DNA of 64,000 nt from Comamonas flocculans (GTDB taxonomy: Bacteria; Pseudomonadota; Gammaproteobacteria; Burkholderiales; Burkholderiaceae_C): assembly GCF_007954405.1 (NCBI RefSeq), contig NZ_CP042344.1:3269438-3333437 (forward strand), given 5' to 3'. Position numbers and translations under genes: made by a program. The notes beneath the pieces are model-generated. The model saw only the letters and a list, made by a program, of their open reading frames with translations. It was not told the DNA's origin and did no database searches. Position 1 is the first letter of the stretch. The number at the start of each line of letters is the position of its first letter. Positions 37,873 through 45,367 of this stretch are shown in pieces.

Positions 37873-39078
37873 ATGGAGCAGGTGAGCGTCTTGCGGCAAA
37901 GCGCCCGCGAAAAGGCCCAGGCTCTGGTGTGGCCCGGGCGGCGCAGCGAACACTTTCGCGCCCTGCTGCCGCCGCCGCTGGAGCGCTGGCTGGCGCCCGC
38001 GGCCGCTGAAGCCGAAACCGCCCGGCACGGCTGGCAACTGCAGGAGCAGGGCATCGACGGCGTCGGCGCACGCTTTCTCGATGCACTCAAACCCGCCGAG
38101 CGCGCCGCGCTCTTCGAAGGCCTGCCCACGCCCGACGAGGACCGCGCCGCGCCCTTTGCCTGGGCCCACCGCGCGCTGTGCACCGGCGGCCTGCGCCTGA
38201 GCGTGGCCGCAGGCGCAGCGCCCACGGTGCTGCACCTGCAGCATGGCGCCACCAGCGCGGCCGAGGCGCCCATGCTGGTCATCGACGTGCAAGAGGGCGC
38301 GCGACTGGTGCTGCTGGAAACCCACACCCAGGCCGACGTGGCCGAGGGCATTTCGCAGAACCTCGTGGCCCACATCCGCATGGCCCGCGCCAGCCACATG
38401 CAGCACCTGCGCGTGGTCACGCCCGCCGCCGCAGACCGCATCGCCCACCACGTGCACGTGGCGCTGGCGGAAGACGCGCACTACGCGCAGGCACTGGCGT
38501 CGGTGGGCAGCAGCTACCACCTGCAGCGCAACACCGTGGCGCTGCAGGGCAAGGGGGCCGAATCGCGCCACGCCGGTCTGGTGCTGACGGCCGGCAGGGC
38601 ACTGGACTACCAGATGTATGGCGACCTGCAGGCAGCGCACACGCGCCACCAGGTGGAAACGCTGACGCTGGCCAGCGGCAACGCCAAGACCGTGGCCAAT
38701 GCCTACGCGCGCATTGCGCCCGGCGCCGACGAGGCCGACGTGTTCCAGCGCCTGAATGGAGTGGCCTTGCAGGGGCGCCCGCACATGCAGCTGCGCCCGC
38801 ACCTGGAGATCCTGCACGACGCGGTCAAGGCGGTGCACGGTGCCACCTGGGGCATGCTGCCCGAAGACGCGCTGTTCTACGCGCGCCAGCGCGGCCTGGA
38901 CGAGCCCACCGCGCGCTCGCTCATCATCGAAGGCATGGCGCGCGCTGCGCTGGCCCGCTGCCTGGGCGACACCATGCAGCAGCAAGACTCGCCTCTGCTG
39001 CAGTGGCTGGACGGCCCCTGGCTGCACGACGCGGTCGAGCGCCAGTGGGGCGTACTGGAGGAGCCCACCCGTGGGTAA
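37873..39078 (+). CDS. sufD: Fe-S assembly protein SufD
   Basis: A 401-residue SufD, paralogue of SufB and partner in the SufBC2D complex. It begins with a helical N-terminus (SAREKAQALVWPGRRSEHFR) and carries a beta-helix core; the C-terminal block HGATWGMLPEDALFYARQRG and ARSLIIEGMARAAL matches the SufB/SufD family end. Lower conservation than SufB is normal. The stop overlaps the region in which sufS starts. Confidence 0.94.
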   Translation: MEQVSVLRQSAREKAQALVWPGRRSEHFRALLPPPLERWLAPAAAEAETARHGWQLQEQGIDGVGARFLDALKPAERAALFEGLPTPDEDRAAPFAWAHRALCTGGLRLSVAAGAAPTVLHLQHGATSAAEAPMLVIDVQEGARLVLLETHTQADVAEGISQNLVAHIRMARASHMQHLRVVTPAAADRIAHHVHVALAEDAHYAQALASVGSSYHLQRNTVALQGKGAESRHAGLVLTAGRALDYQMYGDLQAAHTRHQVETLTLASGNAKTVANAYARIAPGADEADVFQRLNGVALQGRPHMQLRPHLEILHDAVKAVHGATWGMLPEDALFYARQRGLDEPTARSLIIEGMARAALARCLGDTMQQQDSPLLQWLDGPWLHDAVERQWGVLEEPTRG

Positions 39079-40336
39079 GCAGCTGGGTCTTGCCGCTGCC
39101 ACGAGCCTCGATCTGCCCACGGTGCGCGCACAGTTTCCGGTGCTGCACCAGCAGGTGCACGGCCACCCGCTGGCCTACCTGGACAACGGCGCCACCACGC
39201 AGATGCCGCTCGCGGTCATCGAGGCGATGCGCGCCTTCGAGTCGCACGACCGCGCCAACATCCACCGCGGCGTGCACACGCTGAGCCAGCGCGCCACCGA
39301 CGCCTTCGACGGCGCGCGTGCGCTGCTCAAGCGCTTCTTCGGCGCGGGCGCCGAGCATGAGCTGGTTTTCACGTCCGGAACCACCGAGGCGCTGAACACC
39401 ATCGCCGGCGGCCTGTGGGCCGGCGGGCCCGAACACGCCTGGCTGCGCGAAGGCGACGAGATCATCGTCAGCGGCCTGGAGCACCACGCCAACATCATCC
39501 CCTGGCAGCACGCCGCGCGGCGCACCGGCGCGCGCCTGCGCATCCTGCGCGCGGACGACGAGGGCCGGGTGCATGAAGCCGGACTCCGCCAGCTGCTGTC
39601 GCCGCGCACCCGGGTGTTTGCCATCACCGCCTGCGCCAACGCCACCGGCGAGCGCCCGCCCTACGAGGCCTTGCTGCGCCTGGCCGCGGAAGCCGGAGCG
39701 TTGACGGTGCTGGACGCCGCCCAGGTCGCGAGCCACGCCGTGCCCGACCTGGCCGCCATAGCCTGCGACTACCTGGTCTTTTCCGGCCACAAGATGTACG
39801 GGCCCATGGGCACGGGCGCGATCGTCGGGCGGCGCGCGGCGCTCGAGCGCCTGTACCCGCTGCGCCTGGGCGGCGACATGGTGGACTGGGTCAGCTACGA
39901 AGCTGCGGGCTGGGCGCCGTTGCCCGCGCGCCTGGAAGGCGGCACGCCCAACGTCGGCGGGGCGGTGGGTCTGGCGGCGGCGGCCCGGTTCATCGACGCC
40001 CAGGACCGCGGCGCCATCGACGCGCATGTGCACACCCTGCGCGCGCACGCCCTGGCGGGGCTGCAGGCGATCGAGGGCGTACGCGTGCTCGCGCCGCACG
40101 CGGTGCAGTCGGCGCTGGTGTCCTTCATCGCACGCGACGCCCACCCGCACGACATCGGCACACTGCTCGACGAGCGCGGCATCGCGGTACGCACCGGCCA
40201 CCACTGCGCCCAGCCGCTGCTCGACCAGCTGGTGCAAGGGCCGACCACGCGCGCGTCCTTCGCCATTTACAACACGCATGAAGAAGTGGACCGGCTGATC
40301 GAAGCCGTGGCCTACGCAGTGAAAGCCTTGCGATGA
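39071..40336 (+). CDS. sufS: Cysteine desulfurase SufS
   Basis: A 421-residue PLP-dependent group II cysteine desulfurase, supplying persulfide sulfur. Visible: AYLDNGATTQMPLAVIEAM, the PLP pocket HHANIIPWQ, the Schiff-base lysine in VFSGHKMYGPMG, and the catalytic cysteine in RTGHHCAQPLLD. The start is inferred as GTG 39071, which overlaps the end of sufD and has GGAGGAG upstream; no ATG gives the expected N-terminus. It is immediately followed by a SufU-type scaffold. Confidence 0.95.
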   Translation: MGKQLGLAAATSLDLPTVRAQFPVLHQQVHGHPLAYLDNGATTQMPLAVIEAMRAFESHDRANIHRGVHTLSQRATDAFDGARALLKRFFGAGAEHELVFTSGTTEALNTIAGGLWAGGPEHAWLREGDEIIVSGLEHHANIIPWQHAARRTGARLRILRADDEGRVHEAGLRQLLSPRTRVFAITACANATGERPPYEALLRLAAEAGALTVLDAAQVASHAVPDLAAIACDYLVFSGHKMYGPMGTGAIVGRRAALERLYPLRLGGDMVDWVSYEAAGWAPLPARLEGGTPNVGGAVGLAAAARFIDAQDRGAIDAHVHTLRAHALAGLQAIEGVRVLAPHAVQSALVSFIARDAHPHDIGTLLDERGIAVRTGHHCAQPLLDQLVQGPTTRASFAIYNTHEEVDRLIEAVAYAVKALR

Positions 40337-40800
40337 GCAGCGCCGAAGACGACCTCTACCAGCAAATCGTGATGGAGCACAAGCGTGCGCCACGCAATTT
40401 CGGCCACCTGGCCCACCCCACGCACCAGGCCCAGGGCACCAACCCCTCGTGCGGCGACAAAATCGCGGTCGAGCTGGAGCTCGACGGTGAGCACATCAGG
40501 AACATCGCCTTCAACGGCCAGGCCTGCGCCATCTGCATGGCATCGAGCTCCATGATGACCGAGGCCGTCAAGGGCAGGGACGTGCCGTTGGCCAGGCAAT
40601 TGCAAGGCCATTTCCGCGCGGTGCTGACCGGCGAAGTCGAGCCCGAAGACGTGGAAATCGGCAAGCTCGTGGCGCTGTCCGCCGTGCGCCGCTACCCCAG
40701 CCGCATCAAGTGCGCGCTGCTGGGCTGGCACGCGCTGATGCACGCCATCGCCGGTCAGGGCGGCACGGCCAGCACCGAAACATCGCATTCAGGAGCATAG
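40333..40800 (+). CDS. sufU: SufU-type sulfur-transfer protein
   Basis: A 155-residue SufU/IscU-like protein that accepts sulfur from SufS. The three conserved cysteines sit in NPSCGDKI, GQACAICMASSSMMTE and RYPSRIKCALLGWHAL; the aspartate after the first cysteine is typical. SufU with SufS is more common in Gram-positives but also occurs in this type of betaproteobacterial suf operon. ATGA overlap with sufS. Confidence 0.93.
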   Translation: MSSAEDDLYQQIVMEHKRAPRNFGHLAHPTHQAQGTNPSCGDKIAVELELDGEHIRNIAFNGQACAICMASSSMMTEAVKGRDVPLARQLQGHFRAVLTGEVEPEDVEIGKLVALSAVRRYPSRIKCALLGWHALMHAIAGQGGTASTETSHSGA

Positions 40801-40805
40801 AAAAA

Positions 40806-41366
40806 ATGGCGCGTTCACGCGAATCGGTCTTGCTGCGCCGCGACGTCGTCGGCGAGCTCGTGCCCTACGGCACGCCCTACGAACTGCAGGAAGGCACCTG
40901 GGCCGAAATCACCCAGGCGCTGGGCACCTCGTTCACGCTGCTGGTCGAAGGGCGCCTGGTGCGCCTGGGCGGCGCCGATGCCGACGCCATCGGCAAGGAC
41001 CAGCCCGAAGCCATGACGGTGGAGCACGACGGCGACGACACCACCGACGAGGAAATCCGCCGCCTGATCGACGAGCAGCTGCACACCTGCTACGACCCCG
41101 AGATCCCGGTCAACATCGTGGACCTGGGCCTGATCTACAAGTGCGAGCTCGAGCCCTATGAGCAGGAAGCGGGTAAGCTGCGCATCACCATCGACATGAC
41201 GCTCACCGCGCCCGGCTGCGGCATGGGCGAGGTCATCGCCAATGAAGTCAACGACAAGCTGCTGAACCTGCCGCGCATCGAGGAAGTGACGGTGAACATC
41301 GTCTTCGATCCGCCCTGGGACCGGTCGATGATGACCGAAGAAGCGCACCTGGCGCTGGGTCTTTGA
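40806..41366 (+). CDS. sufT: Putative Fe-S assembly protein SufT
   Basis: A 186-residue protein. The N-terminal segment (SRESVLLRRDVVGELVPYG) is specific to SufT, and the rest is a DUF59/MIP18 domain: CYDPEIPVNIVDLGLIYKCE, then LTAPGCGMGEVIANEV with the conserved cysteine, and VNIVFDPPWDRSMM. SufT is linked to Fe-S cluster maturation under high demand. It closes the suf operon. Confidence 0.92.
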   Translation: MARSRESVLLRRDVVGELVPYGTPYELQEGTWAEITQALGTSFTLLVEGRLVRLGGADADAIGKDQPEAMTVEHDGDDTTDEEIRRLIDEQLHTCYDPEIPVNIVDLGLIYKCELEPYEQEAGKLRITIDMTLTAPGCGMGEVIANEVNDKLLNLPRIEEVTVNIVFDPPWDRSMMTEEAHLALGL

Positions 41367-41376
41367 CTACTGTAAA

Positions 41377-41429
41377 GATAGCTGCTGACGCTTGACCAGC
41401 AAGCGCTGGCGGCATAAAAGGCTCAAAAC
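41377..41429 (+). repeat. GATAGCT-family dispersed repeat after the suf operon
   Basis: GATAGCTGCTGACGCTTGAC followed by CAGCAAGCGCTGGCGGC, with an inner hairpin AGCGTC-like/GCTTGACCAGCAAGC. It starts ten bases after the sufT stop and may also act as a hairpin or transcript-end structure between convergent genes. Confidence 0.75.
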
Positions 41430-41447
41430 CCTGGAGCCTTTCCCCTT

Positions 41448-41873
41448 TTACAGGCTGCTCCAGACCCGCGCCAGCCCGGACGCATGCAGGGCACCCACGA
41501 TGAGGCAGATGCCCGAAGACACCCACCAGAATGTGCGCGAATTGCCCGGAAAGGCCGAGCGCAAGCACGGGAACGCCAGCGCGCGCGCCAGATAGACCGC
41601 GCTGACCGCCAGCAGCACCCAGCGGGTCAGCGGCAGCTGCGCCACCAGGCCGGCGGCGCTCAGGGCAAACAGCGCCCAGAGCGCCAGCACCGCCGCAATA
41701 CCCAGCGTGGCAAGCGTCAGGGTCCGGTTCCCGCGCTCGGCCGCACGCGCCACGCGCTCTCCGGCGCCCATGAACCGGTAGGCCGGCGGTCCGATACCTC
41801 CTATGCACGCGAGGTGCGCAAGTGCGGCAAGCGCACTCAGAGAACCAGCAAGGGCAAGGGCGAGCGCGCCGTC
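41448..41873 (-). CDS. Small membrane protein, start uncertain (possible frameshift)
   Basis: At least 141 residues forming about four membrane helices (LSALAALAHLACIGG, TLATLGIAAVLALWALFAL, WVLLAVSAVYLARAL, WVSSGICLIVGALHA) with an AYRFMGAGERVARAAE loop. This pattern matches small DUF-type membrane proteins of proteobacteria. No in-frame ATG, GTG or TTG precedes the first helix within a reasonable distance. An ATG at about 41875 is out of frame; loss of two bases in the GCGCGC that follows would restore it (giving MTALALALAG). It could be a slipped-repeat frameshift. End coordinate marks the part I can support. Confidence 0.55.
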   Translation of the reverse strand, partial: DGALALALAGSLSALAALAHLACIGGIGPPAYRFMGAGERVARAAERGNRTLTLATLGIAAVLALWALFALSAAGLVAQLPLTRWVLLAVSAVYLARALAFPCLRSAFPGNSRTFWWVSSGICLIVGALHASGLARVWSSL

Positions 41874-41985
41874 ATGGGGCCTGGTAAGGACTCGGTTGCG
41901 GAGAGGGAAGGGCCAACGCCCGCCGGCGTCGCAACATGAGCGGGGCCGGCCGGAGGGCAGGGCGGTCAGGCGGCATCGGCCATGG

Positions 41986-42609
41986 TCAGGGCATCGCCTC
42001 GGGCGCAGACAGACTTTTGCTGTAGCAACCCGAAGGGTCGAAGCAGCACACCCGCTTCTTGCCCTGGACCAGCATGTCGCAGGCCTTGGCGACACGGGTC
42101 TGCCGGGTCGTCGCCTGCTTTGCCGATTCCACCCAATGCACCCAGTCCACCCAGTCCACCCAGTCCACCCAGTCCACCCAGTCCACCCAGTCCACCCAGG
42201 CCAGGGTGGTGGTCGCGTTCCAGACGGCCTTGGCCAGGGGGCAGGCATCGAGCGCCTGGCGCAGGTCTTCGGGCAGCGCAGGTTCGGGCTCGGGCTTGAC
42301 CGGCGCCATTTCAATGGTTACCGCATCACCAAAATCCGCCCCGGCCGCTGCACGCAGCGCGGTGTCGATCCGCAGCCAGTGGCCAAGCTGCCCGTCCGGC
42401 TCCAGCGTCGCCTGAAACGCCTGGCCGTTGAGCTTGCCCCCGATCGACGTTCTGCCGCGCCGCGGCAAGGCCTTGCTTGCCGCCTCGGGCAGCAGCACGA
42501 AGGCCCAGGAGCCGTCGTCGCCCGGCGCTGCGGGGCGCAAGAGTCTTGCGGTGAACAGGGAGGCGTTGACGGGCACCGTCGTGGAGATGGGCAGTGTGAC
42601 AACGGGCAC
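41986..42609 (-). CDS. YdeI/OmdA-family protein with DUF1905 domain and WVD repeats
   Basis: About 207 residues. The N-terminal DUF1905-like beta-barrel contains SWAFVLLPEAASKALPRRGR and LNGQAFQATLEPDG; the C-terminal YdeI/OmpD-associated helix region has SAKQATTRQTRVAKACDMLV and GKKRVCCFDPSGCYSKSLS. Family members usually read something like RVDWIHWI before SAKQA; here that place is (WVD)6-WVH-WVE, encoded by a 9-bp tandem repeat. Start uncertain: GTG at 42609 has GGA upstream; GTG at 42576 is the alternative. Function is poorly known. Confidence 0.8.
   Translation of the reverse strand: MPVVTLPISTTVPVNASLFTARLLRPAAPGDDGSWAFVLLPEAASKALPRRGRTSIGGKLNGQAFQATLEPDGQLGHWLRIDTALRAAAGADFGDAVTIEMAPVKPEPEPALPEDLRQALDACPLAKAVWNATTTLAWVDWVDWVDWVDWVDWVDWVHWVESAKQATTRQTRVAKACDMLVQGKKRVCCFDPSGCYSKSLSAPEAMP
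42141..42203. repeat. 9-bp tandem repeat (minisatellite) encoding WVD units
   Basis: Six exact copies of CCCAGTCCA (42141-42194), followed by a variant CCCAGGCCA and preceded by related CCCAATGCA. On the minus coding strand each unit is TGGGTGGAC, Trp-Val-Asp. The unit is a multiple of three, so copy-number changes alter protein length without frameshift. Confidence 0.93.
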
Positions 42610-42652
42610 GCAGCATATTCCATAACCGCCGTCCGTGCAGCGCGGCCCGCGA

Positions 42653-42730
42653 TCAGAAAATTTTCCACCAGGGGCGCTTTGGAGGCATCGCTTCAGCCGT
42701 GCTGGCCGACGCGGCAAACGGGCTTGGCGC
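42653..42730 (-). pseudogene. 3' fragment of the gene split by the IS256 element
   Basis: The minus strand of 42730-42653 reads, once joined to the other side of the element, SPFAASASTAEAMPPKRPWW followed by KIF and a stop. The basic, tryptophan-containing end is a plausible natural C-terminus. It joins in frame to the fragment at 44063-44439 if the element and one copy of the 8-bp duplication are removed. Confidence 0.8.
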
Positions 42731-44062
42731 GGGCGTGTCCGAATTTTTGTGTAAACGGGTCGGACTTCAATTGACGGAGATGCGGTCTCCGAACTGAATG
42801 GTAAAGCGGGTCAGCGCGGCCTTCCAATCCCGGATGGGCATGGTCCACTTCTGGCTGATGTTGCGCAGCGCCAGGTAGAACAGCTTGGTCAGCGCCTCGT
42901 CGCTGGGGAACGAGCCCCGGTTCTTGGTCAGCTTCCTCAGGCTCATGTTCACCGACTCGATGGCATTGGTGGTGTAGATGACCTTGCGGATTTCCGGCGG
43001 GTAGTCAAAGAACGGGGTCAAGCGGCTCCAGTTCCTGCGCCAGGACTGGCCGATGGGCAGGTACTCGGCATCCCAGCGGGCCTCGAATTCACCGAGCATC
43101 AGCTCGGCCTCTTCGGCGGTGGTGGCCGTGTAGATGCGGCGCAGGTCGGCCGCCACCTCTTTGCGGCGCTTCCATGAGACGTAGTTCAGGCTGTGGCGCA
43201 CCATGTGAACGATGCACAGTTGCACAACCGCCTGGGGGAAGACGGCCTCGATGGCGTCAGGAAAGCCCTTGAGCCCATCGACGCAGGCGATGAAGATGTC
43301 CTGCACGCCCCGGTTGCGCAACTCGGTGACCACCTGCAGCCAGAACTTGGCGCCCTCGGTCTGGGCCAGCCACAGGCCCAGCACCTCCTTGTCGCCCGTC
43401 ATGGTGATGCCGATGGCCAGGTACACCGCCTTGACCCGCACCGCGCCCTCGCGCACCTTCACATGGATGCAGTCCAGATAGACGATGGGATAAATCGGCT
43501 CCAGCGGTCGGGCCTGCCAGGCCTTGACCTCGTCGGCCACGGCATCTGTCACCGAGGAAATCAGGCTGGGTGAGACCTCGGTGCCGTACATCTCTTCGAG
43601 GTGGGCCTGTATCTCGCGCACCGTCATGCCACGGGCGTACAGCGAGATGATTTTGTCGTCGAAGCCGGCCCAGCGGGTCTGGTGCTTGGGGATGAGCTGA
43701 GGCTCGAAGCTGCCATGGCGGTCGCGGGGCACCTCAATGGGCAACTCGCCGAAATCGCCCTTGAGGGTCTTCTTGCTCTTGCCGTTGCGGGTGTTCCCGC
43801 TGGGGTTGGCCACCGCCTCGTTGCGTTCATGGCCCAGGTGCTCAGTCAGCTCAGCGTCCAGGGCTCGCTCGACCAGCAGCTTGGTCAGTTGCTTGAGCAG
43901 ACCGTTCTCGCCGATGAGGTCTTCGGGCTTCTTGTAGTTGGCCAGCAGGCCAGACAGCAGTTCTTCGGGTACGTCGTGTTTCTTGGTGTTCATTGTGCTT
44001 ACGGACAGGCCGGCTTACGCCGGCGGTGGATTGTCCGTTTACACAAAATTCTGCACACCCTC
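42731..44062 (-). mobile_element. IS256-family insertion sequence, intact
   Basis: About 1332 bp with imperfect terminal inverted repeats: the left end contains GGGCGTGTCC then AATTTTTGTGTAAACGG, the right end (reverse strand) GAGGGTGTGCAG then AATTTTGTGTAAACGG. Both sides are flanked by CTTGGCGC (42723-42730 and 44063-44070), an 8-bp target duplication as expected for IS256. The intact transposase and intact duplication point to a recent, unrearranged insertion. Confidence 0.92.
42767..43993 (-). CDS. IS256-family transposase
   Basis: A 408-residue mutator-type (DDE) transposase. Conserved blocks: ERALDAELTEHLGHERN at the N-terminus, FEPQLIPKHQTRWAGFDDKI, the first catalytic aspartate in IVYLDCIHVKVREG, the second in IACVDGLKGFPDAIEAVFP, CIVHMVRHSLNYVS, and the catalytic glutamate in YTTNAIESVNMSLRK. 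All are present and the frame is complete, so it should be functional. It fills most of the element. Confidence 0.96.
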   Translation of the reverse strand: MNTKKHDVPEELLSGLLANYKKPEDLIGENGLLKQLTKLLVERALDAELTEHLGHERNEAVANPSGNTRNGKSKKTLKGDFGELPIEVPRDRHGSFEPQLIPKHQTRWAGFDDKIISLYARGMTVREIQAHLEEMYGTEVSPSLISSVTDAVADEVKAWQARPLEPIYPIVYLDCIHVKVREGAVRVKAVYLAIGITMTGDKEVLGLWLAQTEGAKFWLQVVTELRNRGVQDIFIACVDGLKGFPDAIEAVFPQAVVQLCIVHMVRHSLNYVSWKRRKEVAADLRRIYTATTAEEAELMLGEFEARWDAEYLPIGQSWRRNWSRLTPFFDYPPEIRKVIYTTNAIESVNMSLRKLTKNRGSFPSDEALTKLFYLALRNISQKWTMPIRDWKAALTRFTIQFGDRISVN

Positions 44063-44439
44063 CTTGGCGCCAGCATTGTGCCGTCCTCGCCGTACTCTTC
44101 GCCTTCCTCGCCCAACACGCGCGCATCCAGGGCTTGAGCGATCGAGAACATCTTTCGAAAAATCTCTGCATCCGGATTCCTGACGGTTATTGCGCCGCAG
44201 TCAAAGTAGAACCACGCCATGTTGCCATTGACGTCATGCCCGGAATACGCAGTCCAGACCGCGAGCCCCTCGGCTTCCATCCGTAGCGCCTCACCACCCT
44301 GGATATTCACTTCCGCGTAGCCATCGAGACGCATATCCGCGTCGCAAGACAGGTAGGCATCCCAATCCTCCATGGAAATGACCGGGCCGTCCTTGACGAG
44401 TGGATCCTGCTTGCGCGTGATATGAACTTCGTAGCCCAT
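44063..44439 (-). pseudogene. 5' fragment of a small gene interrupted by IS256
   Basis: Starts at ATG 44439 (MGYEVHITRKQDPL), preceded by GGGGGGAA, and runs as a 125-codon acidic protein ending GEEYGEDGTMLAPS at the element; here the frame then reads into the IS end. With the 42653 fragment the intact protein would be 148 residues. The start GYEVHITRK and spacing resemble small standalone proteins found among polymorphic-toxin immunity genes, but this is only a resemblance. It is probably inactive now. Confidence 0.75.
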
Positions 44440-44597
44440 GGAATTCCCCCCACCTCTGGTGCTCTGGAGAAAAAGCTCCAACTTCCCTCATTGCCGATTA
44501 TCGGTTTGCGGCGGAAAAAAGCCGTTCCATGGTCGCGCCCGGGGTCTGGAAAGAACGACTGACGCCCGAACCAGGCCGACCCGCAATCCCCGGACTT

Positions 44598-45101
44598 TTA
44601 TTCGCCCGCGCTCTTTTTGTTGATGACGGTCACCTTCCCTTCGCCCTCGACATAGGCCGCTTTTACATTCTCGATCTTGTCGATGCCTTGCTGCCTGAGA
44701 TAGCCCATCAGCTCCTCTTGCGTGAGGAATTCGCGCCGCATGTTACGGCGCAGCAGCTTGCCATTGCGGATTATTTGCAGTGGTGGCAGGGAAACCAGAC
44801 GCTCGAAAAATTCAAAGTGGTAACTGAGAGCATTCACAATATAATTGAACCCCATGATAATGAGGATGAGGAAGACGCCATCAGGAATGGCCGTGTAGTC
44901 TCCCAGTGAATGGGATGCCGCTGCAGTAATCAACAATATCAGCACCAGATCCATGGTCGCCAACTCGCCGCCAGTACGTCGGGGCATGATGCGCATCAGG
45001 AAAAGGATGCCAAAATACAAAATCGCTCCGCGAAGCACCAGCTCCCCCAGCGGAGTTTCAAGTGCGAATATGAGCGACCAGTCTGTTGGCAGGAGCTCCA
45101 T
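44598..45101 (-). CDS. DUF421 (YetF-like) membrane protein
   Basis: A 167-residue protein with about three N-terminal membrane helices (LVLRGAILYFGILFLMRIM, LVLILLITAAASHSL, VFLILIIMGFNYIVNAL) and a soluble C-terminal DUF421 domain (PLQIIRNGKLLRRNMRREFL, TQEELMGYLRQQGIDKIENV). Visible base composition is lower in G+C than the flanking genes, suggesting transfer. It adjoins the IS256-disrupted gene. Family function is unclear; some members affect the envelope or spore. Confidence 0.85.
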   Translation of the reverse strand: MELLPTDWSLIFALETPLGELVLRGAILYFGILFLMRIMPRRTGGELATMDLVLILLITAAASHSLGDYTAIPDGVFLILIIMGFNYIVNALSYHFEFFERLVSLPPLQIIRNGKLLRRNMRREFLTQEELMGYLRQQGIDKIENVKAAYVEGEGKVTVINKKSAGE

Positions 45102-45320
45102 GCTTCAATTGTGTCGCATTCGCAAGCGCCACTGCCTGAAGGTGAACCAGGCTTCACAATGACCTTCATCGGCAAGAGACGGTCCGACAACAGAGAAAAG
45201 AGCTGCTGAGCCGCCTGTCTGTGGGCCGGGGACGTCGCCTCCACACCGCGCCGGGTGAAGGCGGCGGTTTGGCAGCTCTTGCGCCACGTACCGACCCTTG
45301 GCCGGCGTTGGCTCGACATC

Positions 45321-45341
45321 AAAAAGCCGCCCTTGGGCGGC
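45321..45341 (-). terminator. Terminator after the class I fumarase
   Basis: On the minus strand GCCGCCC, AA, GGGCGGC is followed by TTTTT. It lies 27 bases beyond the fumarase stop codon and fits a Rho-independent terminator for that gene. Confidence 0.85.
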
Positions 45342-45367
45342 CTGGCGGTGAACGAGGTGGCAGGGGT

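Noticed and set aside
42141..42203. Tandem repeats as a CRISPR array
   Set aside because: Units are contiguous 9-mers without spacers and encode a protein segment; no cas genes.
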